Part shown: positions 4,725 to 7,270 of the stretch, one piece after another | Position numbering within the stretch: the stretch's first letter is position 1 | Layout: every line of letters begins with the position of its first letter | The notes under the pieces: model-generated | Told to the model about the DNA's origin: nothing | What the model saw: the letters and a program-made list of their open reading frames with translations, nothing else | Databases searched by the model: none | Position numbers and translations under genes: made by a program | Source: Frankiaceae bacterium | Lineage (GTDB): Bacteria; Actinomycetota; Actinomycetes; Mycobacteriales; SCTD01 | Direction: 5' to 3' | NCBI GenBank assembly: GCA_026786045.1 | Contig: JAJAYV010000135.1 | Location: forward strand, 1 to 7,270 | Length of the DNA: 7,270 nt

Positions 4725-7270
<2,546 letters not shown>

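Overview
The window is very GC-rich with strong third-position GC bias. It carries an lsr2-type nucleoid protein gene directly upstream of clpC, an arrangement also seen in mycobacteria. Together with a class F sortase and a DUF2252 gene this points to a high-GC actinobacterium. A Geodermatophilus/Frankia-like or related lineage is possible, but I cannot resolve the family from sequence alone. All supported genes lie on the + strand. The long minus-strand open frames are antisense shadows of them.

Layout. Bases 1-55 are the tail of an upstream gene, probably a zinc-type medium-chain dehydrogenase, closed by a perfect 13-bp hairpin terminator (76-105). A tight four-gene run follows (282-2677). 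It encodes a secreted CHRD-domain protein with a C-terminal anchor signal, a class F sortase 5 nt downstream, a type-1-copper cupredoxin lipoprotein, and a four-helix membrane protein overlapping it by 4 nt. A DUF2252 protein (2710-4011) with kinase/aminoglycoside-phosphotransferase-like motifs follows after 32 nt. After a comparatively AT-rich 74-nt leader comes lsr2 (4086-4448), closed by a GC-rich hairpin (4472-4505). A 276-nt intergenic region then carries a candidate ClgR box, a candidate SigR/SigH-type promoter and a possible housekeeping -10. It leads into clpC, whose 848 visible codons run off the window's right edge.

How the genes may work together. The first four genes look like a cell-envelope cassette. 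The CHRD protein carries a non-canonical GADTG + transmembrane + RR sorting signal and is the obvious substrate for the neighbouring sortase. Two of the four products have metal-site-like residues: a His cluster and an EF-hand-like loop in the CHRD protein, and His/Cys/His/Met in the cupredoxin. An extracytoplasmic redox or metal function is therefore a reasonable guess, but unproven. The right half is cytoplasmic housekeeping and stress machinery: DNA-bridging Lsr2 and the Hsp100 unfoldase ClpC, with promoter elements that fit thiol-oxidative/proteotoxic stress control.

Most noteworthy points: the paired sortase and unusual sorting motif; the absence of any Arg after the sortase catalytic Cys; an apparently permuted order of kinase motifs in the DUF2252 protein; paired CxxH motifs in Lsr2; and the composite ClgR/SigR-like regulatory region of clpC.
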